Below are positions 31,334-32,615 of a DNA stretch of 32,615 bases, in pieces. Positions within the stretch are counted from its first letter, which is position 1. Each line of letters starts with the position of its first letter. Made by a program: the position numbers and the translations under genes. The notes beneath the pieces were generated by a model. The model was not told the origin of the DNA. It saw only the letters and a list, made by a program, of their open reading frames with translations, and ran no database searches. The DNA comes from Bacteroidales bacterium. GTDB lineage: Bacteria; Bacteroidota; Bacteroidia; Bacteroidales; F082. The stretch is taken from the NCBI GenBank assembly GCA_017439405.1, contig JAFSJF010000155.1, forward strand, positions 1 through 32,615, in the 5' to 3' direction.

Positions 31334-31870
31334 TCAAATGCTTTTACCCATTTCGTAAGCCTCGTGCAACTTGGCGTTGCCAGCGATGTCGTTTGGCCCA
31401 CCGACGCCGCCGCAGAACAGATGCCCTTTGAGGGAGGACTTTCCATAGCAGTCGATCCAGCCTTGCAGTCCGCTCTCGGCGCGCTGGGGGACAAAGGCCT
31501 CGTCCTCAAATGCCGTGGTCAGCAGATAGATGTCGCGGAAGCGGTAATCCTTTGTGTACATGGCGTTCATGCGGTCGATGAGGGTCTTCATTGAGCCGCT
31601 CATCTCGTAGTAATAGATGGGCGTCGCCCAGCACACCACGTCGGCATTGAGTACGCTCTCCATGATGGCCGGCACGTCGTCCTTGTAGACGCAGGCGCCC
31701 GTCTTTTGGCATGACAGGCAGCCGATGCAGAACTTGATGTCCTTGTCGCGCAGTGAGATGAGTTCCACTTGATGCCCGGCAGCTTCCGCGCCCTTGGCAA
31801 ATTGCTCCGCTAAAGCATGGCTGTTCGAGCCGGGGCGGAGACTTGTTGAGATTACGATTACTTTTTTCAT
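31334..31870 (-). CDS. Flavodoxin-family / iron-sulfur flavoprotein-like NADPH-FMN oxidoreductase
   Basis: A 178-residue flavodoxin-fold protein. The N-terminal phosphate-binding loop is STSLRPGSNSHALAEQF. A four-cysteine motif, Cys48-x2-Cys51-x2-Cys54-x5-Cys60 (FCIGCLSCQKTGAC), matches the compact cysteine cluster that binds a [4Fe-4S] centre in iron-sulfur flavoproteins, so this is probably an FMN-dependent electron carrier or reductase. WATPIYYYEMSGSMKTLIDR is the conserved FMN-binding loop. It is cytoplasmic. It sits between a hydrolase and an acetyltransferase with 3-base and 2-base gaps, so all three are cotranscribed. The substrate is not known. Confidence 0.88.
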   Translation of the reverse strand: MKKVIVISTSLRPGSNSHALAEQFAKGAEAAGHQVELISLRDKDIKFCIGCLSCQKTGACVYKDDVPAIMESVLNADVVCWATPIYYYEMSGSMKTLIDRMNAMYTKDYRFRDIYLLTTAFEDEAFVPQRAESGLQGWIDCYGKSSLKGHLFCGGVGGPNDIAGNAKLHEAYEMGKSI

Positions 31871-31873
31871 GGT

Positions 31874-32615
31874 TTACTTCAGATTACTGTTGAAAAACTC
31901 GGCCAACTTGTCCCAAGGAATCATGTTCTTCGGTTCGCCCTTGCCTTCGGGTTCGGTGTAGCCGCCGTCGTAGAGGTCGCAATGGGTGGCTCCAGGGATG
32001 ATGAGCAATTCCTTGTTTTTGGGATTCGGATTGGGTTTTCCGACGAAGTTGTAGCCCTCAGCTTGGCCTTCCACCATGTATTTGTAGGCGGCTTCGCCAA
32101 AGTAGCGAGAGTGAGCCTCTGCGCCGTGCATAACGAGGACTGCGGAACGGATTTCGTTGATGTAGTAGAGGAAACGGGCGTTGGCGTAGGCCTGGGTGCC
32201 GATGACGCGCCAACCGTCGTTGCTGTTGCCGCTGCGCTTGTGATAGCCGCGCGGGGTCTTGTAATAAGCATGGTAATCTTTCACGAACTGAGGTGCATCC
32301 TCAGGAAGTGGATCGACGACACCGCCTGCCATTGCCATCGGGTCGGTAAGACGCTGTTTGGCAAGGGCTTCACGGGCGGCATGGCGGTCGGCCTCGTTGT
32401 CGTTTGAATCGTAATAGCCGTTGCCGCTGATGCGGGTCATGTCGTACATCGTGCTGGCCACGGTGGCTTTGATACGCGTGTCTGTGGCAGCGGTGTTGAG
32501 GGCAATGCCACCCCAACCACAAATGCCGATGATGCCAATGCGCTCGGCATCCACATTGTCTTGCTTCGACAAGAAATCGACGGCAGCCATGAAGTCCTCG
32601 GTGTTGATGTCGGGC
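31874..32615 (-). CDS. Alpha/beta hydrolase, 5' end cut by the window
   Basis: The C-terminal 246 residues of an alpha/beta hydrolase of the dienelactone-hydrolase type; the frame runs off the window, and an in-frame Met at 32590 is internal. The visible nucleophile elbow is GIIGICGWGGIALN, where a Cys takes the place of the usual Ser, as in dienelactone hydrolases. Later come TMYDMTR, YYKTPRGYHKRSGNSNDGW, SAVLVMHGAEAHSRYF and PGATHCDLYDGGY, the last holding the catalytic His. A similar set of blocks is common in gut-bacterial hydrolases of unknown substrate. It is the first visible gene of the operon with the flavodoxin-like and acetyltransferase genes. Confidence 0.85.
   Translation of the reverse strand, partial: PDINTEDFMAAVDFLSKQDNVDAERIGIIGICGWGGIALNTAATDTRIKATVASTMYDMTRISGNGYYDSNDNEADRHAAREALAKQRLTDPMAMAGGVVDPLPEDAPQFVKDYHAYYKTPRGYHKRSGNSNDGWRVIGTQAYANARFLYYINEIRSAVLVMHGAEAHSRYFGEAAYKYMVEGQAEGYNFVGKPNPNPKNKELLIIPGATHCDLYDGGYTEPEGKGEPKNMIPWDKLAEFFNSNLK

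Overview
The window looks like chromosomal DNA of a member of the Bacteroidales. Evidence: many genes are preceded by the Bacteroidetes sigma-factor -7 element TAnnTTTG and lack a strong Shine-Dalgarno; there are several secreted proteins with type IX secretion (T9SS) C-terminal sorting domains; and typical families of the group are present (DPP7-type S46 peptidase, DUF3244 protein, Gre factor beginning MSRGFIKEGDQEEIP, TPR lipoprotein regulator). There are no rRNA genes, prophage, insertion sequence or CRISPR array. The genus cannot be named from what is visible.

Layout. 1-2.6 kb: a small Cys-rich protein (+) facing a large AlbA/Schlafen-type protein (-). 2.7-13.5 kb: a long minus-strand run of housekeeping genes: tRNA-Arg(CCG), a DUF389 membrane protein, free-methionine sulfoxide reductase, an RsmI-like methyltransferase, dnaA, an IMPACT/YigZ protein, an EamA transporter, leuS and a secreted histidine phosphatase. 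14-17.2 kb: on the plus strand, a DPP7 dipeptidyl peptidase and a Gre elongation factor fused to a degraded Nudix domain. 17.3-18.5 kb: tRNA-Pro(CGG) and an AbiEii-type nucleotidyltransferase toxin with its antitoxin-like partner. 18.5-24 kb: a cluster of three T9SS cargo genes plus a truncated fourth; their C-terminal domains, and for two of them the 3' hairpin block, are nearly identical. 24-27.6 kb: a lipoprotein, a DUF3244 small secreted protein and a membrane TPR/coiled-coil/HTH-like regulator. 27.7-29.7 kb: mntP and a divergent outer-membrane barrel protein. 29.8-32.6 kb: gpmA with an unrecognised 59-aa upstream gene, then a tight operon of sugar acetyltransferase, iron-sulfur flavodoxin-like protein and a hydrolase cut by the window end.

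The most unusual features are: a roughly 105-residue insertion in leucyl-tRNA synthetase that resembles a PD-(D/E)XK nuclease fold; the Gre-Nudix fusion whose Nudix box has lost catalytic residues; a palindromic repeat translated in frame inside the TPR regulator; and a T9SS sorting domain plus 3' hairpin that appears to have been copied as a unit. No complete new defence system is evident. The closest to one is the AbiEii-type toxin-antitoxin pair and the AlbA-domain protein.
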